A DNA stretch of 64,000 nucleotides from the NCBI RefSeq assembly GCF_014646015.1, contig NZ_BMMQ01000004.1:210558-274557 (forward strand), given 5' to 3'. The translations under genes were made by a program, and so were the position numbers. This DNA is from Microbacterium nanhaiense (GTDB taxonomy: Bacteria > Actinomycetota > Actinomycetes > Actinomycetales > Microbacteriaceae). Positions 8,065 to 19,113 of this stretch are shown here, piece after piece (the first letter of the stretch is position 1; each line of letters opens with the position of its first letter). The notes under the pieces were generated by a model. It was not told the DNA's origin. It saw nothing but the letters and a program-made list of their open reading frames with translations, and made no database searches.

Positions 8065-9452
8065 CCGACGTACAAGCCCCCGATCGGGGCGTGAAGCGCG
8101 CGCTGCGGCGCATGCGCAAGCCTCAGCGGCTGCGCAACCGCGAGCTCGTGCTGCTCATCTTCGCGATCGCGCTGACGCTCGGTGCGTTCGCGCTCGTGCA
8201 GTTCGGTGCGCTCGGCGCGCTCGACACCGAGGTGCTCGGCTTCGTCGGCGGCATGTGCGTCCTCGCGGTCGCGCTGCACGTCGCGCTGCGGATCCGCGCC
8301 TCGCAGGCCGATCCGTTCCTCGTGCCCGTCGCGCTCATGCTGACGGGCCTCGGCACCGCGATGATCTATCGCCTCGACCTCGCCTACGTCGCCCACTGGG
8401 ACGCCGAGACGTCGAACGCGGGCGAGCACCAGATGCTCTACACCATGCTGTCAATCGCGCTGTGCATCGGGCTCGTGTGGGCGCTCGCCAACTACCGCGT
8501 GCTGTTCCGGTACACCTACATCTTCGGCCTGTCGGGCGTCGTGCTCCTCGCCCTGCCGTTCGTCCCGTTCCTCAACGGCGGCGGCAACGCGGTCGTGTGG
8601 ATCAGCATCTTCGGTTTCAACTTCCAGCCGGGCGAGATCGCGAAGATCTGCCTCGCGATCTTCTTCGCGGGCTATCTCGTCCGCACCCGCGAGTCGCTGA
8701 CCTCCACGGGCAAGCGGATCCTCGGATTCACCTTCCCGCGGGCGCGCGAGTTCGGCCCGCTACTCGTGATCTGGCTGATCTCGATGGCGATCATCGTGCT
8801 GCAGCGCGACCTCGGCACGGGAATCCTCATCTTCGGCATGTTCGTCGCGATGCTCTACGTGGCCACCGGGAAGACGGGATGGGTGCTCATCGGCGTCCTG
8901 CTCGCGGGCGCCGGCGCCGTCGCCGCCACCTTCGTGATGCCGTACGTGCACGGCCGCTTCGAACAGTGGTTGCACGCGCTCGACGACGACCTCTACAACG
9001 CCTCGTCGAACGCGAGCTTCCAGCTGGTCAACGGCCTGTTCGGCATGGCGCACGGCGGCATGTTCGGGACCGGTCTCGGCCAGGGGCGCCCCGACATCAC
9101 GCCCGTCGCCGGCAGCGACTACATCATTCCCAGCCTCGGTGAGGAACTGGGGCTCGTGGGCGTCTTCGCGATCCTGTCGCTGTACCTCATCTTCGCCAGC
9201 CGCGGCGCGCACGTGGGCGTCGCGGGCCAGGACGACTTCGGCAAGCTGCTCTCGGTGGGCCTGAGCTTCACGATCGCCCTGCAGGTGTTCATCATGGTCG
9301 GCGGCGTGACGCGCGTCATCCCCCTCACCGGCCTGACGACTCCGTTCCTCGCGGCCGGCGGATCCTCTCTCCTCGCGAACTGGCTCATCGTCGCGCTCCT
9401 CCTGCGCATCAGCGACGCCGTTCGCCGGCAACCCCGGGCGGTGATCGGCTGA
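8061..9452 (+). CDS. rodA: SEDS glycosyltransferase RodA/FtsW family
   Basis: A 463-residue polytopic membrane protein with about ten helices, of the SEDS family that polymerises lipid II into glycan strands with a partner class B PBP. Family features include the region FGFNFQPGEIAKI (about residues 190-202), LQRDLGTG, and the late extracellular/TM block with GSDYIIPSLGEELGLVG and PFLAAGGSSLLAN. A cytoplasmic N-terminal extension rich in Lys/Arg precedes the first helix. It starts at GTG 8061 inside the pstP stop and is followed directly by its partner pbpA. Confidence 0.94.
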   Translation: MTDVQAPDRGVKRALRRMRKPQRLRNRELVLLIFAIALTLGAFALVQFGALGALDTEVLGFVGGMCVLAVALHVALRIRASQADPFLVPVALMLTGLGTAMIYRLDLAYVAHWDAETSNAGEHQMLYTMLSIALCIGLVWALANYRVLFRYTYIFGLSGVVLLALPFVPFLNGGGNAVVWISIFGFNFQPGEIAKICLAIFFAGYLVRTRESLTSTGKRILGFTFPRAREFGPLLVIWLISMAIIVLQRDLGTGILIFGMFVAMLYVATGKTGWVLIGVLLAGAGAVAATFVMPYVHGRFEQWLHALDDDLYNASSNASFQLVNGLFGMAHGGMFGTGLGQGRPDITPVAGSDYIIPSLGEELGLVGVFAILSLYLIFASRGAHVGVAGQDDFGKLLSVGLSFTIALQVFIMVGGVTRVIPLTGLTTPFLAAGGSSLLANWLIVALLLRISDAVRRQPRAVIG

Positions 9453-10918
9453 TGACCAAGGAAATTCGACGCCTCAGCATCATCGTGGTGTGCATGTTCC
9501 TGGCGCTGTTCGTCTCGACGAGCGTGATCCAGGTCGTGCAGGCACAATCGCTGTCGGCCGACACGCGCAACAAGCGGACGCTCTACGACTCGTACGACGT
9601 GCGCCGCGGGCCGATCATCGCGGGCGGCGAGCAGATCGCCCGCTCGACCTCGACGAACGACACCTATCGCTTCCAGCGCGTCTACGACGACTCGGACGTC
9701 TGGTCGGGCATCACGGGCTGGTTCAACCCCGCCCTGAACTCGGCCACGGGCATCGAGCAGTCGATGACGCAGGAGCTCTCGAACCTCGCGAACTCGGGCT
9801 TCCTCGCCCGCCTGAACCAGGTCGTGACGGGCCAGGAGGCCCGCGGATCCTCGATCGAGCTCACGCTCGACCCCGAGGTGCAGCGCGCCGCGTATGGCGC
9901 GCTGACCGAGCGCGGCTACAAGGGTGCGGTCATCGCCAGCGACCCGAAGACCGGCCGGATCCTCGCGCTCGTGTCGACGCCGGGCTTCGATGCGAACGCC
10001 GTGGCCTCCCACGACGGCACGGCCGCCAACGCCGCCGCGAACGACTACGCGGCCGCCGAGGGCGACCCGCTGCGCAACAAGGCCATCAACCAGCTGTATC
10101 AACCGGGATCCACGTTCAAGCTCGTCGTCGCCGCCGCGGCCCTCGCCTCGGGCGACTTCACGGCCGACAGCACCTTCGAGAACACCGCCACCTACACGCC
10201 GGAGGGCACGACGCGCGAGATCGTCAACGCGCCCTACGGCACGTGCGGTGGCAGCTCGGCGAAGACCGTCACGCTCGCGGACGCCATCAAGTTCAGCTGC
10301 AACGTGCCCATGGCCCAGCTCGCCATCGAGCTCGGCGACGACGCCATCCGCGAGCAGGCGGAGAAGTTCGGCTTCGAATCGAGCTTCGAGCTGCCGCTGC
10401 CGACCGTCGAATCCACGATCGGCGCCGACCTCGACACGGGTCAGACGGCCCGCCTCGGCTTCGGCCAGAACCAGATCACCACGACGCCGCTCCAGGTGCA
10501 CATGTGGACCTCGGCGATTGCGAACGGCGGCGTGGAGATGAACCCGCTGCTCGTCGATCAGGTCGTCGGCGACGACCTCTCGGTGCAGAAGAAGTTCGAG
10601 CCGAGTGAATACGGCACGCCGATCGATGCGGACATCGCCAAAGACGTTACCGAGATGATGGCGTCTTCCGTCGCGAGCGGCGCGGCGTCGAATGCAAGAA
10701 TAGAAGACGTTGACGTTGCCGGTAAGACGGGCACCGCGGAGAACGGCGAGAACGACCCATACACGCTATGGTTCACCGGGTTCGCCCCGGCGGAGGATCC
10801 TGACGTTGCGGTCACCGTGATGGTGGCCGACGGCGGCGGGCAGGGTCAATCAGGAGATGGAAATTCGATCGCGGCTCCCATCGCGAAGAAGGTCATGGAG
10901 GCGGTGCTCGCACAATGA
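9452..10918 (+). CDS. pbpA: Class B penicillin-binding protein PbpA
   Basis: A 488-residue peptidoglycan transpeptidase. A single N-terminal membrane anchor (about 8-28) is followed by a dimerisation/pedestal region with RRGPIIAGG, then the transpeptidase domain. The catalytic motifs are all present: SxxK is S220-T-F-K223 in YQPGSTFK, SxN is S282-C-N284, and KTG is K425-T-G427 in AGKTGTAE. The protein works with RodA in septal or elongation peptidoglycan synthesis. ATG 9452 overlaps the rodA stop and the 3' end overlaps pknA by 4 nt (ATGA). Confidence 0.95.
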   Translation: MTKEIRRLSIIVVCMFLALFVSTSVIQVVQAQSLSADTRNKRTLYDSYDVRRGPIIAGGEQIARSTSTNDTYRFQRVYDDSDVWSGITGWFNPALNSATGIEQSMTQELSNLANSGFLARLNQVVTGQEARGSSIELTLDPEVQRAAYGALTERGYKGAVIASDPKTGRILALVSTPGFDANAVASHDGTAANAAANDYAAAEGDPLRNKAINQLYQPGSTFKLVVAAAALASGDFTADSTFENTATYTPEGTTREIVNAPYGTCGGSSAKTVTLADAIKFSCNVPMAQLAIELGDDAIREQAEKFGFESSFELPLPTVESTIGADLDTGQTARLGFGQNQITTTPLQVHMWTSAIANGGVEMNPLLVDQVVGDDLSVQKKFEPSEYGTPIDADIAKDVTEMMASSVASGAASNARIEDVDVAGKTGTAENGENDPYTLWFTGFAPAEDPDVAVTVMVADGGGQGQSGDGNSIAAPIAKKVMEAVLAQ

Positions 10919-12765
10919 GGCCAACCCAGGGTGTGACGTTCGGCGGACGCTACGAGCTCAGTTCGCGCATCGCGATCGGCGGAATGGGCGAGGTGTGGGA
11001 GGCCACCGACCACGTCATCGGCCGCACCGTCGCGATCAAGATCCTCAAAGACGAATACATGGGGGATCCGGGCTTCCTCGAGCGCTTCCGCGCCGAGGCC
11101 CGGCACGCCGCCCTCGTGAACCACGAGGGCATCGCGAGCGTCTTCGACTACGGCGAGGAAAACGGATCCGCGTACCTCGTCATGGAGCTCGTGCCGGGTG
11201 AGGCGCTGTCGACGCGCCTGGAGCGCGACCACGCGCTGCCCGCGGACACGGTTCTCGACTACATCTCGCAGACCGCCTCCGCGCTGCAGGCCGCGCACGC
11301 GGCCGGCCTCGTGCACCGAGACATCAAGCCGGGCAACCTGCTGATCACGCCCGATGGGCGCGTGAAGATCACCGACTTCGGCATCGCCCGCATCGCCGAC
11401 CAGGTGCCCCTGACGGCCACCGGTCAGGTCATGGGCACCGTCCAGTACCTGTCGCCCGAGCAGGCGTCGGGTCACCCGGCGAGCCCGGCGACCGACATCT
11501 ACTCGCTCGGCATCGTCGCGTACGAGTGCCTCGCGGGCCGCCGACCCTTCACGGGCGAGTCGCAGGTCGCGATCGCGATGGCGCAGATCAACGACACGGC
11601 GCCGCCGCTGTCCGAGCGCCTGCCCGCGCCGGTGCGTCAGCTCGTGATGTCGATGATTGCGAAGAAGCCCGACGAGCGCCCCGCCTCCGCGGCCGCCGTC
11701 TCTCGGGCGTGCAACGCGCTCCGCCGCGGCGACATCAACGCCGCAATCGCGGCCGCGCCGATGCTCGCGAACGCCGGCAGCCCCGCGGCCGACGAGGTCA
11801 CGCAGCTGCTGGGCGCCGCCGGCGGCGCAACACAGATGATGCCGACGACCTCGCCGCTGCCCATGGGTGAGCAGGCGCCGAAGCCGAAGAAGAAGCGCAG
11901 CCCCTGGACGGGCCCGCTGATCGCGCTCATCGTGCTGCTCGTCGTCGTGATCGCGGGCGCCGTCTACGGCGTCGTCTCGGGACAGTTCGGCGGCGAACCG
12001 GAGGGCAGCGAGCCGGATCCGGTGGCGACGCCGAGCGAGGAGCCGTCGGTCGAGCCGACGCCGACCTCGATCTTCGTCGACGTGCAGTCGCTGGGGCTCG
12101 AGGGGCACACCTGCGCCGAGGCCGAGCAGATCCTGCACGACAAGGAAGCCAAGATCGCGCTCACCTGCGAGACCGGCGAGGCCGCCGCGACGGCCGAGAA
12201 CGTCGACGTGATCTACAAGCTCGAGCCGCGCGGATTCGTCGACGAGGGGTCGGTCGTCACCGCGTCCACCTACGGCCCCCTCATCGACATCCCCGCCCCG
12301 AGCGCGGCACCACAGTTCGACACCGACCAGCTGGTGCGCGGCGAGACCGTGCAGCTCAGCTGGAACGCCGACTTCGTCTGCCCCACCGGCACGGGCGAGC
12401 TCGCCGGATTCCGCGTGAGCCTCACCGGCGCGACGCACACGGGTGACGAGGCCGGCGCGACCGAGCGCGTGTTCGGACCGGATGGCTTCGTGACGCAGGT
12501 GCTCATCGACTCGGACGCCCCGCTCGTCGGCGCGTCGTACACCGCGATCTGCCGGAGCGGCGACAGCGAGCGCGACTCCGCGCCCGCCGAGATGGCCCCC
12601 GTGCCCACCACCGAGGCCTCGGAGCCCACCGAGGAGCCGAGCACCCCGGCGGAGCCCGGCGACGAGACGGAGCCCCCGGCCGACGGCGGTTCGACGAACG
12701 GCCCCGAGAACGCCAACAACGGCAACGGCAACGGCCAGCCGGGCGGCGCGAACAACGCCGGCTAG
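10915..12765 (+). CDS. pknA: Membrane Ser/Thr protein kinase, PknA position
   Basis: A 616-residue Hanks-type kinase. The kinase domain (about 13-272) has a glycine-rich loop IAIGGMGEV, lysine K42, catalytic HRDIKPGN (D136), DFG 154-156 and activation-loop threonines T166/T168. A disordered basic linker precedes one transmembrane helix (about 332-354). The extracellular part contains a Glu/Pro/Thr segment, one PASTA-like module (about [20 protein letters not shown] onward), a second beta-rich domain and an Asn/Gly-rich C-terminal tail. A large extracytoplasmic domain is unusual for PknA, which in mycobacteria is short outside. Gene order (after pbpA, before a three-PASTA kinase) supports the pknA name. 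Confidence 0.88.
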   Translation: MRPTQGVTFGGRYELSSRIAIGGMGEVWEATDHVIGRTVAIKILKDEYMGDPGFLERFRAEARHAALVNHEGIASVFDYGEENGSAYLVMELVPGEALSTRLERDHALPADTVLDYISQTASALQAAHAAGLVHRDIKPGNLLITPDGRVKITDFGIARIADQVPLTATGQVMGTVQYLSPEQASGHPASPATDIYSLGIVAYECLAGRRPFTGESQVAIAMAQINDTAPPLSERLPAPVRQLVMSMIAKKPDERPASAAAVSRACNALRRGDINAAIAAAPMLANAGSPAADEVTQLLGAAGGATQMMPTTSPLPMGEQAPKPKKKRSPWTGPLIALIVLLVVVIAGAVYGVVSGQFGGEPEGSEPDPVATPSEEPSVEPTPTSIFVDVQSLGLEGHTCAEAEQILHDKEAKIALTCETGEAAATAENVDVIYKLEPRGFVDEGSVVTASTYGPLIDIPAPSAAPQFDTDQLVRGETVQLSWNADFVCPTGTGELAGFRVSLTGATHTGDEAGATERVFGPDGFVTQVLIDSDAPLVGASYTAICRSGDSERDSAPAEMAPVPTTEASEPTEEPSTPAEPGDETEPPADGGSTNGPENANNGNGNGQPGGANNAG

Positions 12766-12811
12766 CCCGCGGCGGAGCCGAGAGCATCCCCGACGCGTCG
12801 GGTGCTTCCGG

Positions 12812-12817
12812 TAGCAT
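12812..12817 (+). promoter_or_regulatory. Possible internal -10 for pknB
   Basis: TAGCAT in the 80-bp pknA-pknB gap fits TANNNT and lies about 28 nt before the preferred GTG start, leaving room for a short leader with a Shine-Dalgarno. No convincing -35 is visible. It could allow pknB expression separate from the upstream operon. Confidence 0.3.
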
Positions 12818-12845
12818 GATCGATCCCGGGGGAAGAGGCCAGAAC

Positions 12846-14713
12846 GTGACAGACGAGCCGACGCAGGCGCTGCAGGCGCCGGAGGAGCGGATCCTCTCGG
12901 GCCGCTATCGCGTCGACTCGTTGATCGGCCGCGGCGGCATGGCCACTGTGCACCGCGGTTACGATCTCACCCTAGGCCGCACTGTGGCGATCAAGATCCT
13001 CGACAGGGACCTCGCCCGCGACAACACCTTCCGCACGCGGTTCCGCCTCGAGGCGCAGGCCGCCAGCCGCATGGCGCACGCCTCGATCGTGCGGGTGTAC
13101 GACGCGGGCGAGGACCTCGAGGACGACCCGGCGGGCGGGATCACGCACACGCCGTTCATCGTCATGGAACTCGTGCGCGGGCGGTTGCTGAGCGAGATCG
13201 CCGCCGACGCGCCGCTCTCCGCGGAGGACGCGGCGCGCTACGTCGACGGCATCCTCGAGGCGCTCGAGTATTCGCATCGCGCGGGCGTCGTGCACCGCGA
13301 CATCAAGCCGGGCAACGTCATGGTCACCGACGACGGCCAGGTCAAGGTGATGGACTTCGGCATCGCCCGCGCCGTCAGCGACACCTCCGCGACGGTCGCG
13401 GAGACGACGACGATCCTGGGAACGGCGGCGTACTTCTCCCCCGAACAGGCCCAGGGCGAGCCCGTCGACGCGCGCGCCGACCTGTATTCGACCGGCGTCG
13501 TGCTGTACGAGCTGCTCACGGGCCGACCGCCGTTCGTCGGCGGATCCCCCGTCGCGGTGGCGTACCAGCACGTGCGGGAGGCGCCGGTTCCGCCCACGCA
13601 GCGCTACCCCGACGCGCCCGCCCAGCTCGACCCGATCGTCATGCGGGCGCTCGCGAAGGATCCGGCACAGCGCTACCCCGACGCCGCGACCTTCCGCGAG
13701 GCGCTCGACGCGGCGCTCGACGGGAAGACCCTGTCCCAGCGGCAGCTGACGCACCTCGCTGACGAGCTCTACGGAGACCAGCGGCGCGCGCAGCACGAGA
13801 TCGAGCACACCTTCGCCGAGCTGTCGAGCGAGAACGGCGTCGCCCGCACGCAGTCCGGCCCTCCGACGGCGTGGGTGTGGGCTGCCATCGCCCTCATCGT
13901 CGCCTCGGTCGCCGCCCTCGCCTTCTGGGTCGTCGAGTCGGATCCGATGGATCTCCGGGTCGCCGACACGGTCGACGTCGTCGACGTCACGGGGTGGACG
14001 GCATCGGCCGCCGAAAGGGAGTTGACGGCGGACGGGCTCGAGGTGCAGGTGTCGTCGCAGCCGAGCGACAGCGTGCCGGAGGGCGCCGTGATCGAGACCC
14101 AGCCCGGCCCCGGCACCTCGCTGGAGCTCGGCGCGCACGTCGACATCCTCGTCTCCGACGGGCCGCTCATGGCGAAGATTCCATCGCTCGTCGGCGGAAC
14201 AGAGGAGGCCGCCCGCGCCGCGCTGGACGGTGATAGCGGCCTGCAGCTCGGGCGGATCCTGCCCCTGAACGACCCCGAGGCCGCCGCGGGAACCGTGCTG
14301 GCCGCGGAGGTCGATGGCGACGAGGTCGACGAGGGCGAGGAGGTCCTCGAGGGGTCTCGGGTCGACCTCACCGTCGCGACCGGCCGCGTGACCATCAACG
14401 ACCTGACGGGTATGCCCTACGAGCTCGCGAAGAAGGAGTTTGAGGCCCTCGGGCTTACCGTCACGCAGACGCGCGACGACGGCTGCACGGCCACCAACCC
14501 CCTCGTCGTCGAGACGCAGAACCCCGCCGCGGGAGACGTCGACATCCACTCGACCGTGACCCTGCGGGTGTGCGCGCCGGTGAAGGTCGGCTCCGAGGAT
14601 CCGGGCGGCGAGAACGAGGGCTCGGGGAATCAGGACACGGGCGACTCTGGCACGGGCAACAAGGGTGCGGAGAACAAGGGCTCCGAGGGCAAGGGCTCCG
14701 GGAACGCCAACGG

Positions 14714-14717
<4 letters not shown>
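12846..14717 (+). CDS. pknB: Membrane Ser/Thr protein kinase PknB with three PASTA repeats
   Basis: A 623-residue kinase. The cytoplasmic kinase domain (about 20-290) has K50, HRDIKPGN with D152, DFG 170-172 and an activation loop AETTTILGT, with T187-T189 at the PknB autophosphorylation position. One transmembrane helix spans about 342-363. Three PASTA modules follow (about 374-440, 441-515 and 516-583), which bind muropeptides/lipid II, then a Gly/Asn/Ser/Lys low-complexity tail. GTG 12846 is preferred to ATG 12816: GGGGGAAGAGG precedes the GTG, and the ATG lies in a possible -10 (TAGCAT). The usual neighbouring amidotransferase gene (trpG/pabA-like) is absent. Its stop overlaps the convergent rskA stop in a CTAG tetranucleotide. 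Confidence 0.93.
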
Positions 14718-15432
<715 letters not shown>

Positions 15433-15436
<4 letters not shown>

Positions 15437-16035
15437 TCCGCCACCCCCATCGCCTTCCGCAGGCGAGCAATACCATCACGCATTCGCGTCTTTACCGTGC
15501 CTAGCGGCGTGCTCAGGGTCACCGCGATCTCGCTCTGGCTGTATCCGTCGAAGTACGCCATCGCCAGCACCTCCCTCTGCGCCGCGGGGAGCTGATCCAG
15601 CGCCGCACGTGCGCGCTCGCCCTCCACGCGGACCTCCGCGTCCTCCGCGACCGCATCGAACGGAACCTCGAGGTCGCGGCGGCCGGTGCGCACATCGCGG
15701 TCGACGCTCGCCTGCGCGGACTTGACCCGGTCAACCGCGCGCCGGTGCGCGATCATAAACACCCACGCCCGGCCCCTGCCGCGGTCGGCGGCGAAGCGAT
15801 CCGCCTTCTCCCACACCTCGAGGAACACCTCCTGCAGCACCTCCTCGCTCTGCGCCCGGTCGACCACGATCCGAAGCACGAGCCCGAACACGCGGGGCGA
15901 GAGCTGGTCGTAGAGCGCCGCGAAGGCGGGCTTGTCGCGGCGCGCGATCCGCTGCAGTAGCGCGTCGTACACGTCGCCGTCATCGGAGTGCGCGGCGCCC
16001 GCCGTCTCGCCGCCATGGGTCATAGAGATCAGCAT
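15433..16035 (-). CDS. sigK: ECF sigma factor, SigK-like
   Basis: A 200-residue extracytoplasmic-function sigma factor. Region 2 (about 37-104) includes QLSPRVFGLVLRIVVDRAQS, EVLQEVFLEVWEKADRF and AWVFMIAHRRAVDRVK. Region 4 (about 140-195) has QREVLAMAYFDGYSQSEIA and TPLGTVKTRMRDGIARLR. The length and pairing with an RskA anti-sigma factor fit the SigK group. ATG 16035 has AAGGA about 9 nt upstream; ATG 16023 is an alternative. It sits 52 bp after dipZ in the same direction, so it is probably transcribed from the dipZ promoter, which itself looks SigK-type. That would give autoregulation. Confidence 0.9.
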
Positions 16036-16087
16036 GCCCTATTCCTTCGTCGCTTCGCCGTGAGGGCGGCCGCCGCGCCGGGCCCGC

Positions 16088-17803
16088 TCACCCGAAGGTG
16101 AAGGAGTAGACCTCGACGCCGGCCGGTACGACGACCTCGATCGTGCCCTCCGCGGATCCGCTCGGCGCCCGCACGGAGTACGACCGGGGCGTGCCCGAGA
16201 CCTCGATGTCCGTCCGCTCGCCGTCGACCTCGGCGTTCAGGGTTCCCTCGCCCGCAACGACGATCCGCACCTCGTCCGCGCGATAGCGCAGGCGGATCGT
16301 GCCGTCCTCGCCCGACGGCGTGGCCGCCTGGGTTCCGATCTCCCAGGTACCGTCGAGCGCGAAGGTGTCCGCCGCTTGCTCCTCCGGCAGCGCGAACTCC
16401 CGCTCCCCCTGCCGGTACTCCTCGGATCCGCCGAAGGTCTGTTCCTTCGCCGCGCCGAGGAAGGTCTCGGGGGTCGTGGATCCGAGCTCGGGCGTCTCGT
16501 CGGCGATGTCTGTGGCTGCCGGCAGCGCGACGTTTGGGTCTGCGTCCGCCAGGAGCTGCCGAATGAGCTTCTCCGTGACCTCGTAGTTCCCTTCGCCGAA
16601 GGCGATGTGGCGCACGGTGCCCGAGGCGTCGATGAGGTAGTGCGCGGGCCAGTAGCGGTTCCGGTACGCCGTCCACGTGGCCAGGCTGTTGTCGAGCGCA
16701 ACGGGGTACTCGATGCCGAAATCCCGGGCACCGGCCTCGACGTTGCCGCGATCCTTCTCGAAGGCGTACTCCGGCGAGTGCACACCGATGACCCGCAGGC
16801 CGGCGTCGCGATAGGCGTCGTCCCAGGCGGTGACGTGCGGGATGCTGCGCTGGCAGTTGATGCAGGAGTACGCCCAGAAGTCGATGAGCACGACCTCGCC
16901 GCGCAGATCCTCGAGCGAGACGGCCTCACCGCCGGGGGTGTTCAGCCACCCGTCGATGCCACGGATCTCGGGCGCGGGGCCGCAGGACGCGAGCTCGTCG
17001 CCCGCGCCGAGGCATTCGTCGAGCCGCCGGTTCTCGTCGGTCACGAGCCCGCCGAGGCTCAGCGCCTCCTGCACGGCCTCGTCCTCGGCCAAGGGCTGCT
17101 GCAGCGCGGCCGTGTAGTCCGGGACCAGCCGCTGTAGGAACGCGGGGGCGTTGACGACGAGCCCGCCCGCGAGCGCCAGCATCGCGACGCCCGCCGCGAT
17201 GCGCAACCCGCGCTCCCTGTTGCGGAAGGCACGGATCCGCCGCACGACGCCGCGGCCGGCGAGCGCGAACGCGAGGAGCGGGATCGCGACGCCCAGCGAG
17301 AACGAGACCGTCAGCACGACTGTTCCCGCGTCGATGCGGCCCGTGGACCCGGCGACGATGATCGCCGCGAGCACCGGTCCCGCGCAGGGGACGAAGACGG
17401 TGCCGAGGGCGAGCCCCACGCCGAAGCCCCCGCGCTCGTTCGATACCTCGCGGCGCGGGATCCACTGGAACGGTCGCTCGAGAAGCTGCTCCAGGCGCGG
17501 CACGATCAGGGCGATGCCCAGCACGGCGAGAACGACGATCCCCGCCCACCGCAGGAAGCTCTGCGGCAGACCCAGCGCGCCGAGCACGAGCGAGCCGGCG
17601 AGCGTCACGGCCGTGAAGCTGACGATCAATCCGGCGATGACGAGGTAGGGGCGCGACCTCCCCGCCGCCGTCGGTTCGCCGTTCGTGCCGGTCTGAGCCG
17701 ACTGCGCGCCGCCCGTGAGGAACACGACGGGCAGGATCGGCAGGATGCAGGGCGAGATGCCCGTGATGAGGCCTCCGAGAAAGCCGATGATGACGAGTGT
17801 CAT
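16088..17803 (-). CDS. dipZ: DipZ: CcdA-thioredoxin fusion for extracytoplasmic disulfide reduction
   Basis: A 571-residue membrane protein. The N-terminal part is a CcdA/DsbD-like multi-helix domain with reactive cysteines C19 (GISPCILP) and C140 (FVPCAGP). It carries electrons from cytoplasmic thioredoxin outward. The middle part is an external TlpA/thioredoxin domain with redox motif C314-I-N-C317 (YSCINCQR, typical of DipZ). The C-terminal 130 residues form a beta-sandwich, carbohydrate-binding-like domain. The start is ATG 17803 with GGAGGATCTC just upstream; longer starts run into the promoter region. It is first in a dipZ-sigK-rskA operon and divergent from a fasciclin lipoprotein gene, echoing the M. 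tuberculosis mpt83-dipZ-mpt70 SigK regulon. Confidence 0.9.
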   Translation of the reverse strand: MTLVIIGFLGGLITGISPCILPILPVVFLTGGAQSAQTGTNGEPTAAGRSRPYLVIAGLIVSFTAVTLAGSLVLGALGLPQSFLRWAGIVVLAVLGIALIVPRLEQLLERPFQWIPRREVSNERGGFGVGLALGTVFVPCAGPVLAAIIVAGSTGRIDAGTVVLTVSFSLGVAIPLLAFALAGRGVVRRIRAFRNRERGLRIAAGVAMLALAGGLVVNAPAFLQRLVPDYTAALQQPLAEDEAVQEALSLGGLVTDENRRLDECLGAGDELASCGPAPEIRGIDGWLNTPGGEAVSLEDLRGEVVLIDFWAYSCINCQRSIPHVTAWDDAYRDAGLRVIGVHSPEYAFEKDRGNVEAGARDFGIEYPVALDNSLATWTAYRNRYWPAHYLIDASGTVRHIAFGEGNYEVTEKLIRQLLADADPNVALPAATDIADETPELGSTTPETFLGAAKEQTFGGSEEYRQGEREFALPEEQAADTFALDGTWEIGTQAATPSGEDGTIRLRYRADEVRIVVAGEGTLNAEVDGERTDIEVSGTPRSYSVRAPSGSAEGTIEVVVPAGVEVYSFTFG

Positions 17804-17830
17804 GAGATCCTCCGCTGGTGATGCAGAGGT

Positions 17831-17858
17831 ATTCGACGCATCGGGGCCGCCGGATTGG
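17831..17858 (-). promoter_or_regulatory. Putative SigK-type promoter of dipZ-sigK-rskA
   Basis: On the minus strand CCAATCC (17858-17852), a 15-nt spacer and TCGAAT (17836-17831) occur, with the -10 element 27 nt before the dipZ ATG. The same -10 and spacer recur in the divergent promoter of the fasciclin gene, which argues for one shared sigma factor. Confidence 0.6.
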
Positions 17859-17882
17859 CATTCGGGGCCCCGAGAAATTCTT

Positions 17883-17910
17883 CCCATCCGTTTCGGGCGC
17901 GGCGTCGAAT
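17883..17910 (+). promoter_or_regulatory. Putative SigK-type promoter of the fasciclin lipoprotein gene
   Basis: CCCATCC (17883-17889), a 15-nt spacer and TCGAAT (17905-17910) lie 63 nt before the ATG. This resembles the CCATCC / CCGAAT elements described for mycobacterial SigK promoters as I recall them. Confidence 0.65.
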
Positions 17911-17973
17911 GCCCTGTAACCGCCACCCCGGCGGGAGCGCCGCACGGCGCAGATCTCAACCCAGGAGGACCCC

Positions 17974-18687
17974 ATGTTGCGCAACAGCCTTCGAATCGGC
18001 GGCGGAATCACTTTCACGCTCGCGGCAGCAATCGCCCTGACGGGGTGCATGTCCGGCGGCGATGACGCCCCCGAGAACGACGACGCCGTGGCGTCAGAGG
18101 CTCCCGAGACGATGCCCGCGGAGACTCCCGCCGATGACGCACCGGCCGAGGAGCCGACGGAAGACGCCACCGACGGCGCGATGGACCCGGCGGCGAACCT
18201 CGTCGGACCGGCATGTGCCGACTACGCGTCGATGGTGCCGGACGGGCCCGGATCCGTTCAGGGCATGTCTCAGGATCCGGTCGCCGTGGCCGCGTCCAAC
18301 AACCCGCTGCTGACGACGCTCGTCTCGGCGGTCTCCGGCCAGCTGAACCCCGACGTGAATCTCGTGGACACGCTCAACGGCGACGAGTTCACCGTCTTCG
18401 CTCCCGTCGACGACGCCTTCGCCGCAGTCGACCAGGCAACGCTCGACACCCTGTCGACCGACGCCGATCTGCTGACCTCGGTCCTGACGTACCACGTCGT
18501 CCCCGGCCAGATCGAGCCCGCGGACATCGCGGGCATGCACACCACGGTGCAGGGAGCCGACGTCGAGGTGACCGGCTCGGGCGACGAGTGGATGGTGAAT
18601 GACGCGATGGTGCTCTGCGGCGGCGTGCAGACCGCGAACGCCACCGTGTACCTCATCGACTCGGTGCTGATGCCCCCGGCCGAGTGA
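17974..18687 (+). CDS. Fasciclin (FAS1) domain lipoprotein, MPT83/MPT70-like
   Basis: A 237-residue secreted lipoprotein. A signal peptide ends in lipobox LTGC (C25), followed by an acidic Pro/Glu/Ala spacer (about 29-75) and one FAS1 domain (about 90-235) with [15 protein letters not shown] and [18 protein letters not shown]1 domains mediate adhesion or protein contacts outside the cell. MPT83 and MPT70 are the classical SigK targets in mycobacteria, and here the gene diverges from dipZ-sigK-rskA. Two cysteines in the mature domain (ACADY and LCGG) could form a disulfide, giving a link to DipZ redox control. AGGAGG precedes ATG 17974. Confidence 0.92.
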   Translation: MLRNSLRIGGGITFTLAAAIALTGCMSGGDDAPENDDAVASEAPETMPAETPADDAPAEEPTEDATDGAMDPAANLVGPACADYASMVPDGPGSVQGMSQDPVAVAASNNPLLTTLVSAVSGQLNPDVNLVDTLNGDEFTVFAPVDDAFAAVDQATLDTLSTDADLLTSVLTYHVVPGQIEPADIAGMHTTVQGADVEVTGSGDEWMVNDAMVLCGGVQTANATVYLIDSVLMPPAE

Positions 18688-18699
18688 GAGACCAGGGGC

Positions 18700-18734
18700 G
18701 GATGTCCCCGGGGGGGGGGGGACTGGGGGCATCC
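18700..18734 (+). terminator. Hairpin with G12 loop after the fasciclin gene
   Basis: GGATGTCCCC pairs with GGGGGCATCC (one G-T wobble) around a 15-nt loop that begins with twelve consecutive G (18710-18721). A T-tract is poor (GGCTCTGTCC), so terminator strength is uncertain. Confidence 0.45.
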
Positions 18735-18772
18735 GGCTCTGTCCTGCTTCCGGGCGCCCCGCGATCTTCCCG

Positions 18773-18778
18773 TAGACT
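18773..18778 (+). promoter_or_regulatory. Putative -10 hexamer of leaderless crgA
   Basis: TAGACT lies 7 nt before the crgA ATG and no Shine-Dalgarno is present, so a leaderless transcript is likely. Confidence 0.45.
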
Positions 18779-18785
18779 GATCCCC

Positions 18786-19025
18786 ATGGCGCGCAAGAAG
18801 CACGACGAAGAAGACGAGATCACCCACATCCCGGGTGAGCCCCTGCCGAACCCCGCATGGTTCAAGCCGGTCATGGCTGCCTTCTTCCTGCTGGGCCTCG
18901 CCTGGGTGCTGGTGTTCTACATGTCGGGATCGACGCTGCCGATTCCCGACATCGGCGCGTGGAACCTCCTGATCGGCGGCGGCCTGGCCTTCATCGGCCT
19001 CATCATGGCCACGCGCTGGCGCTGA
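18786..19025 (+). CDS. crgA: Cell-division protein CrgA
   Basis: A 79-residue protein with a charged N-terminus (MARKKHDEEDE) and two transmembrane helices (about 26-46 and 57-75) joined by a short loop, matching CrgA. CrgA recruits PBPs and other divisome members and influences FtsZ ring dynamics in actinobacteria. ATG 18786 fits family length. In many actinobacteria crgA sits next to the pknB cluster; here the SigK module separates them. A strong terminator follows. Confidence 0.92.
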   Translation: MARKKHDEEDEITHIPGEPLPNPAWFKPVMAAFFLLGLAWVLVFYMSGSTLPIPDIGAWNLLIGGGLAFIGLIMATRWR

Positions 19026-19043
19026 CCCGCTGACCTTCGTCCT

Positions 19044-19077
19044 CACGCCCCGTCCGGATCCGTCCGGGCGGGGCGTG
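19044..19077 (+). terminator. Terminator of crgA
   Basis: CACGCCCCG pairs with CGGGGCGTG, with a further partial TCCGGA pairing in the loop, followed by TCGTTTG. It begins 19 bp after the crgA stop. Confidence 0.75.
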
Positions 19078-19113
19078 TCGTTTGCCGTGCGTGCGCGAAT
19101 CACACCGCTGTAA

